The notes beneath the pieces are model-generated. The model did no database searches and was not told where the DNA came from. It saw only the letters and a list, made by a program, of their open reading frames with translations. From JAFMJV01 sp963814315 (lineage in GTDB: Bacteria; Chloroflexota; Limnocylindria; Limnocylindrales; CSP1-4), in the NCBI GenBank assembly GCA_963814315.1, contig CAWFCG010000001.1:558001-622000 (forward strand): DNA of 64,000 bases, read 5' to 3'. Position 1 is the stretch's first letter. Every line of letters starts with the position of its first letter. This document shows positions 55,755 to 64,000 of this stretch, one piece after another. Both the position numbers and the translations under genes were made by a program.

Positions 55755-57262
55755 GCTGCGTGCTCCCTGAAGGCCGTTCGGATGATCGCCTCGCGGTCGA
55801 AGTCGGCTCGCTCGAAGGACCCCAGCACCTCACCCTGGCCCATGACGATGATGCGATCGCACATGCCCGTCAGCTCCTCGATCTCCGACGAGATGAAGAG
55901 CACCGCGGTGCCTCGTGCTGCGATCTGGTCGATGATCTCGTAGATCTCGAACTTGGCACCCACATCCACGCCGCGGGTGGGCTCATCGATGATGAGGATG
56001 GATGGCTCGGTCATGAGCCACTTGCCCAGCACCACCTTCTGCTGGTTGCCACCAGACAGGCCCTTGGCTTCGTTGCGGAAGGCGTCATTCACCTTGATGC
56101 TCAGCATGTCGACTGTCTCGCGCACCGACTTGGCCAAGGGGTTGGAGCGAACCCGCTTGAGCCAGCGCGTGGTGTACTCGGGCAGCGCCGCCAGACTGAG
56201 GTTGTCCGAGACGGTGGCCTCCATCATCAGGCCCTCTTCGCGCCGGTTCTCGGTCACGAAGGCCATGCCGCCCTTGATGTTGCTGGTCGGGTTGAGTGAT
56301 TTGGCGACCTTGCCATCGATGAGGATCTCGCCCTCGTCGAAGTCCTCCAGGCCGAAGATGATCTCAGCCAGTTCGGAGCGACCCGAACCCATCAGGCCGA
56401 AGACGCCCAGCACCTCACCCTTGTGCAACCCGAAGTCGATCTGGTGGCTGATGCCGGCCTTGGAGAGGTTGCGCACCTCGAGCATGAGGTCCTCGGTCGG
56501 TGCAGCCGTGCGTGCCGGAAAGAGGTTCTCGATGTCGCGCCCGACCATCGAGCTGATCATGCGATCGATGGTGAACTCATCGCGTGGTCCGGTGATGACC
56601 AGGTTGCCGTCTCTCAGCACGGCGATGGCATCGGAGAGTCGCATCACGTCGCCGAGGATGTGGCTGATGTAGAGGATCGTCTTGCCGTCATCGTGGAGAC
56701 GGCCGATCAACCCGAAGAGCCGTTCGGTCTCGCGCGCCGTCAACGAGGTGGTGGGCTCGTCGAAGATGATGATGCCCGCGTCCGTCGAGAGTGCCTTGGC
56801 CACCTCCACCAACTGGCGCTCACCGGGCGCTAGACGCTCGACGGCCATGTCGGGTGAGACTTCCAGGTCGACGAGTGCCAGGTACTCCTTCGCCCGGCGG
56901 TTGAGGTCGCGCCGGTTGAGGAGGGGCAGCTTGCCCGCGGTGGGGAAGTCGCTGATGAAGAAGTTCTCAGCGATGCTGAGGTTGGTGAAGAGGTTCAGCT
57001 CCTGGTGGATGAAGGCGATACCGGCGGCGTCAGCATCGGCCGGGTCGTCCGGGCGGTAGGGCTTGCCGTCGAGGAGCATCTGGCCGGACGTCGGCGGCAC
57101 CACGCCACCAAGGATGTTCATCAGGGTGGACTTGCCGGCGCCGTTCTCGCCGACCAAGCCGACGGTGCTGCCGCGTTCCACATCGAGGTCGATGCCCTTG
57201 AGCACCGGCACGCCGAAGAAGGCCTTCTCGATGCCCTGGAATTGCAGGATCAGGTCACTCAT
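55751..57262 (-). CDS. sugar ABC transporter ATP-binding protein (RbsA-like)
   Basis: A 503-residue protein with two ATPase domains, start ATG 57262 (MSDLILQFQGIEKAF); the frame open to 58192 is only the reverse of the permease. Domain 1 has GENGAGKST (Walker A) and LAPGERQLVEVAKAL with IIFDEPTTSL; domain 2 has GLMGSGRSEL, LSGGNQQKVVLGKWL and LIIDEPTRGVD. As in RbsA, the second Walker A lacks the Lys, so only one site is fully catalytic. Confidence 0.95.
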   Translation of the reverse strand: MSDLILQFQGIEKAFFGVPVLKGIDLDVERGSTVGLVGENGAGKSTLMNILGGVVPPTSGQMLLDGKPYRPDDPADADAAGIAFIHQELNLFTNLSIAENFFISDFPTAGKLPLLNRRDLNRRAKEYLALVDLEVSPDMAVERLAPGERQLVEVAKALSTDAGIIIFDEPTTSLTARETERLFGLIGRLHDDGKTILYISHILGDVMRLSDAIAVLRDGNLVITGPRDEFTIDRMISSMVGRDIENLFPARTAAPTEDLMLEVRNLSKAGISHQIDFGLHKGEVLGVFGLMGSGRSELAEIIFGLEDFDEGEILIDGKVAKSLNPTSNIKGGMAFVTENRREEGLMMEATVSDNLSLAALPEYTTRWLKRVRSNPLAKSVRETVDMLSIKVNDAFRNEAKGLSGGNQQKVVLGKWLMTEPSILIIDEPTRGVDVGAKFEIYEIIDQIAARGTAVLFISSEIEELTGMCDRIIVMGQGEVLGSFERADFDREAIIRTAFREHAA

Positions 57263-57273
57263 GGCCAAGGTCC

Positions 57274-58365
<1,092 letters not shown>

Positions 58366-58458
58366 GTCGCCCGTTCCGTGCGGTTGCCGTGGTGGAGGTT
58401 CATCGCTTCCCGGTTGATGAAGAGGATGGGGCGGACCGCCAGACGGCGGCCCGCGGCT

Positions 58459-58489
58459 CGGAAGAGGCGGCTCAGCGCCGCCCCTTCCG
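58459..58489 (-). terminator. GC-rich hairpin after the binding-protein gene
   Basis: ggaagaggcggc (58460-58471), 5-base loop, gccgccccttcc (58477-58488); 12-bp stem with one mismatch plus one extra flanking pair. It starts 14 bases past the binding-protein stop and has no T run. In such operons hairpins here commonly limit read-through and protect the binding-protein mRNA, raising its level over the permeases. Confidence 0.65.
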
Positions 58490-58502
58490 GAGTGCTAGAT
58501 GG

Positions 58503-59552
58503 CTATTCGAGGACAGGCTCCTGGTCGGCGAGCAGGATGCAGCCCCACATGTCCATGGCACGGTCAGCGAAGTTGCCGGCCGTGAGGGCGAACCCGGGGT
58601 CATCCAGCCACTGGTCGGGCTGGGTGTCGCCGGACTCGATGGCCGCGAGGAGCGCGTTCATCATGAGCTCGGCCTCGAGGTACAGGTCCTGTACGCCCGT
58701 CGAGTCGACGAAGCCGTCGCGGATCTGGCGGCAGGCGTTGACGTCGCCGTCGAGGCCGGCCATCAGGACGTGGTTGGGATCATCACGGGTGACCCACTTG
58801 CCCATCGGCTCGAGGATGCCCTTGATGGTCGGGAACAGGAAGTCCGATGAGGTGAACAGGAAGTCGATCTCGGGGTTGGCTGCCACAGCCGCCTGCAGGT
58901 TGGCCTGCGCGGTCGCGGCGTCCCACTTGGTGGGAACCTCGATGACCTCATTGAACAGGTCGGGGTTGGCGTTGATGACGTCGTAGAAGCCCTCATAGCG
59001 GCCGACCGCGTTGGGGTCACCAAGGTCGCCGACCATGATGAGTGGCGTCACCTTCTCCTTGCCCATCTCCATCGCCACGTCGGCGATGTACTGGGTCGCG
59101 TCGCGGGCGATGGTGCGGTTGTCCGCCTGGACGACGATGGCGGCGCCATCTTCGCTCTGCGGCGGGCGGTTGAAGATACCGATGGGGATGTCAGCCGCGT
59201 TGGCTTCTTCGATCAGCGTCAGTGCGATCGAGCCATCCTTGGGGATCACGAAGATGCCGTCGACTTCCTGCGCGATGCAGTCCTTCAGCAGCTCAAGCTG
59301 CTCGTTGGCGTCGGGGCCGTAGCGCTCCAGGACGTTGTGCCCCGCGGCTCGCAGCGTCTCGGTCATGGCCTTGTGGCCAGCCAGCCAGAACTCGGTCTCG
59401 AGATCCTCGTGGATGAAGCAGATGTCGAATCCGCTACTGGCGGCCATGGACTCGTCCGGGGCGGTGCTTTCGTCCTGCGCCAGGGCCGGCATCGCGGACA
59501 GCGCGAGTGCGCCGGCCATGGTGAGCCCGATGATTCCCTTGAGATTCCGCAT
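58503..59552 (-). CDS. sugar ABC transporter substrate-binding protein
   Basis: A 349-residue exported protein. ATG 59552 follows GGAGGAG; the signal peptide KGIIGLTMAGALALSAMPALAQ ends at about residue 25, followed by an acidic Ser/Thr/Asp linker (DESTAPDESM), so a non-lipid, secreted protein. ICFIHEDLETEFWLAGHKAM, QEVDGIFVIPKDGSIALTLIEEA and DIPIGIFNRP fit periplasmic-binding fold type I (Peripla_BP_4, ribose/xylose type). The ligand cannot be predicted but should be a pentose, tetrose or related polyol given the operon. Confidence 0.9.
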   Translation of the reverse strand: MRNLKGIIGLTMAGALALSAMPALAQDESTAPDESMAASSGFDICFIHEDLETEFWLAGHKAMTETLRAAGHNVLERYGPDANEQLELLKDCIAQEVDGIFVIPKDGSIALTLIEEANAADIPIGIFNRPPQSEDGAAIVVQADNRTIARDATQYIADVAMEMGKEKVTPLIMVGDLGDPNAVGRYEGFYDVINANPDLFNEVIEVPTKWDAATAQANLQAAVAANPEIDFLFTSSDFLFPTIKGILEPMGKWVTRDDPNHVLMAGLDGDVNACRQIRDGFVDSTGVQDLYLEAELMMNALLAAIESGDTQPDQWLDDPGFALTAGNFADRAMDMWGCILLADQEPVLE

Positions 59553-59631
59553 GAGTATTGACTCCTCCAAGATCTGTTCCCTAGATGGGCTTCTGACTCT
59601 CCGTTTGGCCTGCTAGCACCTCCTACGCTGG

Positions 59632-61044
59632 TCACGCATGTCGGAAGACCTCCCAGTCGAGGTAGTTCTCGAGCGCCTCGGCCACGGCGTCCCCGGTATG
59701 CGCGGGGCTCATGGCGCAGTGATGCTCGAATCCGACCTTGCAGATGAGCTTGAGAAGCGGCTGGAAGTTGGGGATCTCTACGACGGCACGGGACCCAAAA
59801 GTATCCAGCGGGTCGTCGAGGAACTGCCCCTCAGCCACGTAGGCCTTGCACTTGCCATTGACGTCGTCCGTGCTGATGCGGGCGATGGTCAGCGGCGCAG
59901 CCGGTGCGCGTCCGTTGATGGCGCCGAAGACGTTGTCGTTACCAAGGGTGGTGCCGAGCACGTCCGCGATCTGCATCTCGGCCTCGCCTTGGGGATAGAA
60001 GTTGAGCGGCCAGTTGCCGCAATGGAAGAGCACGCACTTGTCTGGGTCGTCGCCATAGTTGTTGTTGAGATCGACGATGGCCGCGGGCTGCTCGGCGGCC
60101 AGCTGCAGTGCGTACATGGAGGCCAGACCGGTGATGTCGGTCTCGCACGCGCTGGGCATGAGCTTGTTGCTCATGATGCTCATCAGCGTGCAGACGTTGA
60201 CGCCGTAGTTCTCCTGGAGCGAGGACCAGCACTGCATGGCCGTGGCATCAAGGTCGTTGTCAGCCATCCAGTCGTCGACGACCACGCCCAGCTTGGCCAT
60301 CTTTACCAGCTTCTCCGGGGGCACCGTGGGATGTGGCATGTAGGCACGGATCTCATCGAGCTTGGCCTTCGTCTTGGCATCGTCGTCGCCCAGGCGGTTG
60401 GCGTTGCCGAAGACCTCGCTGAAGTCGATGACGCTGACGGCGATGCCGCTGGCTTCCAGCAGCTTCTCGCTGTACCGCACGGTCTTGAAGGCATCCGGAC
60501 GCGTGCCGATGGCGCCCAGGCGAGCGCGCTTCATGCCGTTGGCGACCTTGCACACGCGGATGAACTTGTCGAGGTCAGCGCGGAAGGCGTCCGACTGCAC
60601 GGGCGTGGTGTGATTCTCGGTCAGCGAGTACTTGAAGCCGTACTGGCGCAGGTCGCTGGAGACGGAGATCTTGCCGCAGAACGCGTCGCGGCGGCGGTCC
60701 ACGGTGAAGGCGGTGACGTCGTCGGGATAGGCCTGCAGCAGGATGGGCACGTTGAGGCCGGACAGCCGCATGGTGTCCGCAACGCCCTTCTCATCGCCGA
60801 AGTTGGGGAGCACCACCAGCACACCCTCGATGCGCCTACGGTTGTCGTCGAACAGCTGGGCACACAGCTGCGCCTCACGCCAGGTCTCGACGCCGCCAAG
60901 CTTGGTGGCTGCGGCATCGAGGATGACGGGCTCAAGGTCCATCTCCTCGAATAGGGCGAGCACGTCCGCTCGCGCTTCGGTGACCAGGGCGTCAGGGAAG
61001 AAGTCGCGGTTCCCGACGATGACTCCCAATGTGGCTCGTGCCAT
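59632..61044 (-). CDS. L-fucose/L-arabinose isomerase-family protein
   Basis: A 470-residue protein; ATG 61044 follows AGGAGGAGAGGACA. The N-terminal Rossmann-like GVIVGNRDFFPDALV and the middle GVLVVLPNFGDEKGVADTM, RLGAIGTRPDAFKTVRYSEKLL and ENYGVNVCTLMSIMSNKLMPSACETD match the FucI/AraA isomerase superfamily (two alpha/beta domains plus a beta-barrel C-terminus). In that superfamily manganese-binding Glu, Asp and His isomerise aldose to ketose; ACETD probably supplies one ligand. Substrate unknown; branched and unusual sugars are used by many members. Confidence 0.85.
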   Translation of the reverse strand: MARATLGVIVGNRDFFPDALVTEARADVLALFEEMDLEPVILDAAATKLGGVETWREAQLCAQLFDDNRRRIEGVLVVLPNFGDEKGVADTMRLSGLNVPILLQAYPDDVTAFTVDRRRDAFCGKISVSSDLRQYGFKYSLTENHTTPVQSDAFRADLDKFIRVCKVANGMKRARLGAIGTRPDAFKTVRYSEKLLEASGIAVSVIDFSEVFGNANRLGDDDAKTKAKLDEIRAYMPHPTVPPEKLVKMAKLGVVVDDWMADNDLDATAMQCWSSLQENYGVNVCTLMSIMSNKLMPSACETDITGLASMYALQLAAEQPAAIVDLNNNYGDDPDKCVLFHCGNWPLNFYPQGEAEMQIADVLGTTLGNDNVFGAINGRAPAAPLTIARISTDDVNGKCKAYVAEGQFLDDPLDTFGSRAVVEIPNFQPLLKLICKVGFEHHCAMSPAHTGDAVAEALENYLDWEVFRHA

Positions 61045-61085
61045 TGTCCTCTCCTCCTTGGACCTCATGGTCCGTGTGGTCCGTG

Positions 61086-62432
61086 TTACTCGGTAGCTAG
61101 GTGGTCGACGGCCGTGAGCAGCTCGGCATCGGCGATCGCTCCCTGCGACCACTGGTCCTGTAGCTGCCGCAGCCTGTAGACCGTGGATGGCTTGATCTCG
61201 ACGTCCGCGGCAGTGATGGGCGTGTCCATGGCCACGGGTCGGACGACGCGGGCGCCGTTGGCCAGGCCGATGGGCAGGAGGCCCTCGGCAGCGGCGGTCT
61301 CATAGGTGTCGATGAGGCTGTAGTAGGCGGTGCCGCCGATGGCATCGAGCGTGTCGTCGGGTGCCAGGTCGCGCTTGGCAACGGCGAAGACCTCGGAGGT
61401 AAGCCGATCGAGCGGGACCATGTTCGACTGGCGCCGGATGGTCAGCATGGCGCACGTCAGCGGCACCTCGATGCTGCATAGGTGGAAGGGTCGGAAGAGC
61501 GTGTAGTAGGGCCCATCGCCCATATCGCGCAAGACCATCGCCTCACGCAGTCGAGGGTGGTCGGTACGCACGATGACGAAGACGCCGGGAGCGACCGCCC
61601 CGATGCCATAGTCGACCACGCCCATCTGGCTCAGCACACCGCCGTCTTCGACGAGCCGGAAGGCGTCGGTCAGGTGGTCGCGGTCGGTGTCGGGGCCGTG
61701 CATGCCGCGGATATCCGGGACCAGGCCGGTAGCGTTGGACGTTGCAGCCATCTCGATCATGGTCTTGGAGCCATCCACGAACTCGACCAGCATGTTGGGC
61801 GAGAGGCCACGGCGAGCGGCTTCCTTCTGGACGGCCGGGTCGGTCGGCGTGGAGTGGCGATCGAGCGGGTTGTTCTTGCCCTTGCCGGCGGCCACGATGG
61901 TGAAGCCCATCGAGACCGCGAGGTCGTACAGCTCCTTGCAGGCAGCTGGCTCGTCACCGGCAGCGAGTGCGTAGAGCACACCCTTCTGCTTGGCATACCA
62001 GTGCAAGATGGGGCCGACGGTGATGTCCGTCTCGACGTTCATCATGGCCAAGTCCTGACCATTGCGAGCGCTGCGTAGCGCGGCGCGAGCGCCGATCTCA
62101 GGCACGCCGGTGGATTCCAGCATCACGTCGATGCTGCGCATGTCAGTGACGATGCGGTAGTCGGCGACGGCGACCACCTTCCCGGCCTCGACCGCTGCAT
62201 CGGCTGCGGCGGCCGTCTCGGCCACCACGACCTCGTCCTCGATGAGACCGATGCGATAGGCATCACGAGCGCGCTCGATATCCAGGTCGGCGGTGACGAC
62301 CACGCGCACACCTTGCATCTCGTGCGTGGTGGCGACCACGTCGGTACCCATCTGCCCGGCCCCGATGAGACCGATGCGGACGGGCTGCCCGGCAGCTTCC
62401 CGCTGTCGCAGCTCAGTGTTGAGTCCGATCAT
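61086..62432 (-). CDS. NAD(P)-dependent oxidoreductase with SAF domain
   Basis: A 448-residue protein. The Rossmann motif RIGLIGAGQMGTDVVA starts near residue 19; DVMLESTGVPEIGARAAL and DLAMMNVETDITVGP follow the homoserine-dehydrogenase-like NAD domain. The C-terminal third, LAPDDTLDAIGGTAYY ... LLPIGLANGARVVRPVAMDTPITAADVEI, is a SAF (antifreeze-like/FlgA-like) domain. Enzymes of this architecture occur in sugar operons; their chemistry is mostly uncharacterised. ATGA overlap with the zinc dehydrogenase suggests consecutive steps. Confidence 0.82.
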   Translation of the reverse strand: MIGLNTELRQREAAGQPVRIGLIGAGQMGTDVVATTHEMQGVRVVVTADLDIERARDAYRIGLIEDEVVVAETAAAADAAVEAGKVVAVADYRIVTDMRSIDVMLESTGVPEIGARAALRSARNGQDLAMMNVETDITVGPILHWYAKQKGVLYALAAGDEPAACKELYDLAVSMGFTIVAAGKGKNNPLDRHSTPTDPAVQKEAARRGLSPNMLVEFVDGSKTMIEMAATSNATGLVPDIRGMHGPDTDRDHLTDAFRLVEDGGVLSQMGVVDYGIGAVAPGVFVIVRTDHPRLREAMVLRDMGDGPYYTLFRPFHLCSIEVPLTCAMLTIRRQSNMVPLDRLTSEVFAVAKRDLAPDDTLDAIGGTAYYSLIDTYETAAAEGLLPIGLANGARVVRPVAMDTPITAADVEIKPSTVYRLRQLQDQWSQGAIADAELLTAVDHLATE

Positions 62433-63490
62433 GCCGGATCCGTGCCTTCCTGGCCGATCTCGACCATGACCTTGAGCGCCTCGCCGGCGGCGACGGTCCG
62501 GAAGACCTCATCGGCCTGATCGAGGGAGAAGCGGTGGGTGATGATGGCATCGGGATCGACTTGGCCACGTTCGAGCAGTCTTAGCGCGCGGGCATGGAAG
62601 TCGGGGTGATAGCTGAAGGAGCCGATGACGCGGATCTCGTCGTAGTGGATGCGATTGGCGTCCAGCGTCGTCATGGGCGCCGCCTTGGGCAGGCCGCCGA
62701 AGAGGACCACGTTGCCGCGCTTGCGTACCGCCTCGACCGCCTGCTGGTGGGTGGCGGCCACGGGGTTGGCACAGATGGCGCTGTCGGCTCCGAGGCCGTC
62801 CGTGAAGGCCTTGACCTCAGCCACGACGTCCTGGGTCATGGGATCGAGCACCAGCTCGGGCGCAAACGGCTCGGCCAGCTTCCGCCGCAGTTCGTTGGGT
62901 TCGGACAGGATCACGCGGGCGCCGCGCAGGTGGGCGATGAGGGTGTGCAGACAGCCGATCGGGCCGGCGCCCATGACCAGCACGGTGTCACCCAGGGTGG
63001 TGCCGATGTCCTCGTGACAGGCCTGCACCGAACTCAGCGGCTCGCCCAGGGCGCCCTGCGCAAAGCTGAGCGACGAGGGCATCTTGTGGATGGTGCCGCC
63101 GGCCAGGGCGTGTGCCGTCAGGACGCAGTACTCGGCCAACCCGCCGTCGAAGCCGGGCGTGATGCCGATCATGGTCATGTCGTCGCAGAGGTTGTATTGG
63201 CCCACGCTGCAGTACCAGCATTCGAGGCAGTGGACGTCCGGCGCGACGGCGAGGTGCTCCCCCACCGTGTAGCCAGACACGTCGGAGCCGACCTCGACGA
63301 TCTCGCCGGCGAACTCGTGTCCGGGCACGGTGATGGGGCCGGCAGCCGGACCTTCACGCCAGCGCCGCAAGTCGGACCCGCAGACCCCACAGGCCCGGAC
63401 GGCGAGGAGGACGCCGTCGTTGGGGCACTGTGGGACGGGAACGTCGACCAGCTCGATCGTCTCGGGGGCGGTGAGGTGGGCGGCTTTCAC
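62429..63490 (-). CDS. zinc-dependent polyol/alcohol dehydrogenase (MDR)
   Basis: A 353-residue dehydrogenase. Catalytic zinc region ACGVCGSDLRRW and VPGHEFAGEIVEVG, structural zinc loop CLECWYCSVGQYNLC with four Cys, and the NAD site VLVMGAGPIGCLHTLIA. This is the sorbitol/threonine/arabitol-dehydrogenase type and should oxidise a polyol or sugar hydroxyl. Overlaps both neighbours by ATGA. Confidence 0.9.
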   Translation of the reverse strand: MKAAHLTAPETIELVDVPVPQCPNDGVLLAVRACGVCGSDLRRWREGPAAGPITVPGHEFAGEIVEVGSDVSGYTVGEHLAVAPDVHCLECWYCSVGQYNLCDDMTMIGITPGFDGGLAEYCVLTAHALAGGTIHKMPSSLSFAQGALGEPLSSVQACHEDIGTTLGDTVLVMGAGPIGCLHTLIAHLRGARVILSEPNELRRKLAEPFAPELVLDPMTQDVVAEVKAFTDGLGADSAICANPVAATHQQAVEAVRKRGNVVLFGGLPKAAPMTTLDANRIHYDEIRVIGSFSYHPDFHARALRLLERGQVDPDAIITHRFSLDQADEVFRTVAAGEALKVMVEIGQEGTDPA

Positions 63491-64000
63491 TGGCTGTCGA
63501 TCTCCCTGATCTTGTGACCGACGGCACCACCCGGATGGGTCTCCCCGAAATCGGTGACGGAGTAGCCGCGCAGCTCAAGAAGCGCCACACAGATGGCATC
63601 GGTGAAGGCCGAGATGAAGAGCGAGCTGCCCGTGGCCACCATGCCGAAAGGGTCGATGCCGTCCGGCGCGGTCACCGGCAGGATGACGTCGGCCAGCCGA
63701 CCCAGGCTCGACGCGGGCTTCTCGGTGATGGCGACGACCACCGCTCCTCGCTTGCGGGCGATGCCAGCGAGGAAGACGACCTCGGTGGTCTCGCCGCCTT
63801 TGGATAGACCGATCCAGACGTCGTTGGCGGTCACGGCGCCGGCCGCCCCGTGCTGGCTGTCGCCAGGGTGCAGGAAGAGCGCCGGCGTCCCTACGCACGA
63901 CAGCAGATGGGCGAAGCGCAGCGCCACTGCGTGCGAGGTGCCGGAACCCGACACGAGGACGTGGCCGTGGCAGTCCAGCAGCATGCGAACGGCCTGGGCG
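63487..64000 (-). CDS. SIS-domain sugar isomerase-like protein (partial)
   Basis: The frame runs to the window edge at 64000, so the N-terminus is missing; at least 170 residues are seen. HVLVSGSGTSHAVALRFAH, DVWIGLSKGGETTEVVFLA and VVAITEKPASSLGRLADVILPV are typical SIS motifs for sugar-phosphate binding. GDSQHGAAGAVTANDV resembles arabinose-5-phosphate isomerase (KpsF/GutQ) without visible CBS domains, or phosphohexuloisomerase. It ends in an ATGA overlap with the zinc dehydrogenase. Confidence 0.85.
   Translation of the reverse strand, partial: AQAVRMLLDCHGHVLVSGSGTSHAVALRFAHLLSCVGTPALFLHPGDSQHGAAGAVTANDVWIGLSKGGETTEVVFLAGIARKRGAVVVAITEKPASSLGRLADVILPVTAPDGIDPFGMVATGSSLFISAFTDAICVALLELRGYSVTDFGETHPGGAVGHKIREIDSQ

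Noticed and set aside
59638..60954. 438-codon open frame opposite the isomerase gene
   Set aside because: The minus-strand protein has strong family motifs and an ideal ribosome-binding site; the antisense frame has neither.

Overview
The window looks like a piece of a high-GC bacterial chromosome. Coding is dense, starts are often ATGA-overlapped, GTG starts are common, twin-arginine and lipoprotein signals are present, and ECF sigma factors are abundant. The sigma-linked membrane proteins carry a cytoplasmic SPKWR stretch just before the membrane helix. From memory this is common in Chloroflexota of the Limnocylindria/Ellin6529 type, so I lean to that phylum; this is inference, not a database result. 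No rRNA, tRNA, CRISPR array or phage was recognised.

Layout. 1-3 kb (+): glycyl radical activase and a divergent glycyl radical enzyme. 3.4-6.2 kb (-): YcnI-like secreted protein, small acidic protein, DUF2254 membrane protein. 6.3-16.4 kb (+): PASTA protein, mini membrane protein, membrane-anchored alpha/beta hydrolase, MgtE, a three-gene RimK cassette (retropepsin-like protease, aspartoacylase-like hydrolase, ATP-grasp ligase fused to a TrkA-C domain), then cellobiose phosphorylase behind three copies of a 13-bp element, and a TM2 protein. 16.4-22.3 kb: a molybdoenzyme operon (-) with catalytic, four-cluster Fe-S and NrfD subunits plus MobA, facing a DUF6457 gene (+). 22.3-23.2 kb: cupin and GYD proteins.

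23.4-30 kb (-) is broken: RTX, LuxR/TPR, secreted and DinB genes all carry frameshifts, and the LuxR gene has also lost its ATPase core. 30.3-41.6 kb (-): esterase/propeller fusion, then four ECF sigma plus membrane-sensor modules in a row, with one lipoprotein between them. 42-45.7 kb (+): two large secreted proteins. 45.8-46.7 kb: an IS630 remnant cutting a diverged copy of the 28.6-30.0 kb secreted gene, with its promoter still recognisable. 46.9 kb: a 22-residue lysine/proline-rich micropeptide with a strong ribosome-binding site.

47-64 kb (-): an M24 peptidase homologue with altered metal ligands, then a long sugar or polyol operon. Transcribed from 64 kb down to 48.5 kb it holds a SIS isomerase, zinc dehydrogenase, SAF-domain oxidoreductase, FucI/AraA-like isomerase, binding protein, permease, ATPase, second permease, UroD-like protein, FGGY kinase, PfkB kinase, a second zinc dehydrogenase and a mannitol-dehydrogenase-like protein. 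The likely logic is ABC uptake, oxidation/isomerisation, phosphorylation and further oxidation of an unidentified sugar.

Single-base frameshifts also split otherwise conserved genes (sensor at 35.25 kb, secreted protein at 43.17 kb, M24 at 48.2 kb, UroD at 54.06 kb). These look more like sequence errors than decay. The 23.4-28.6 kb block may be genuine decay, error, or both.
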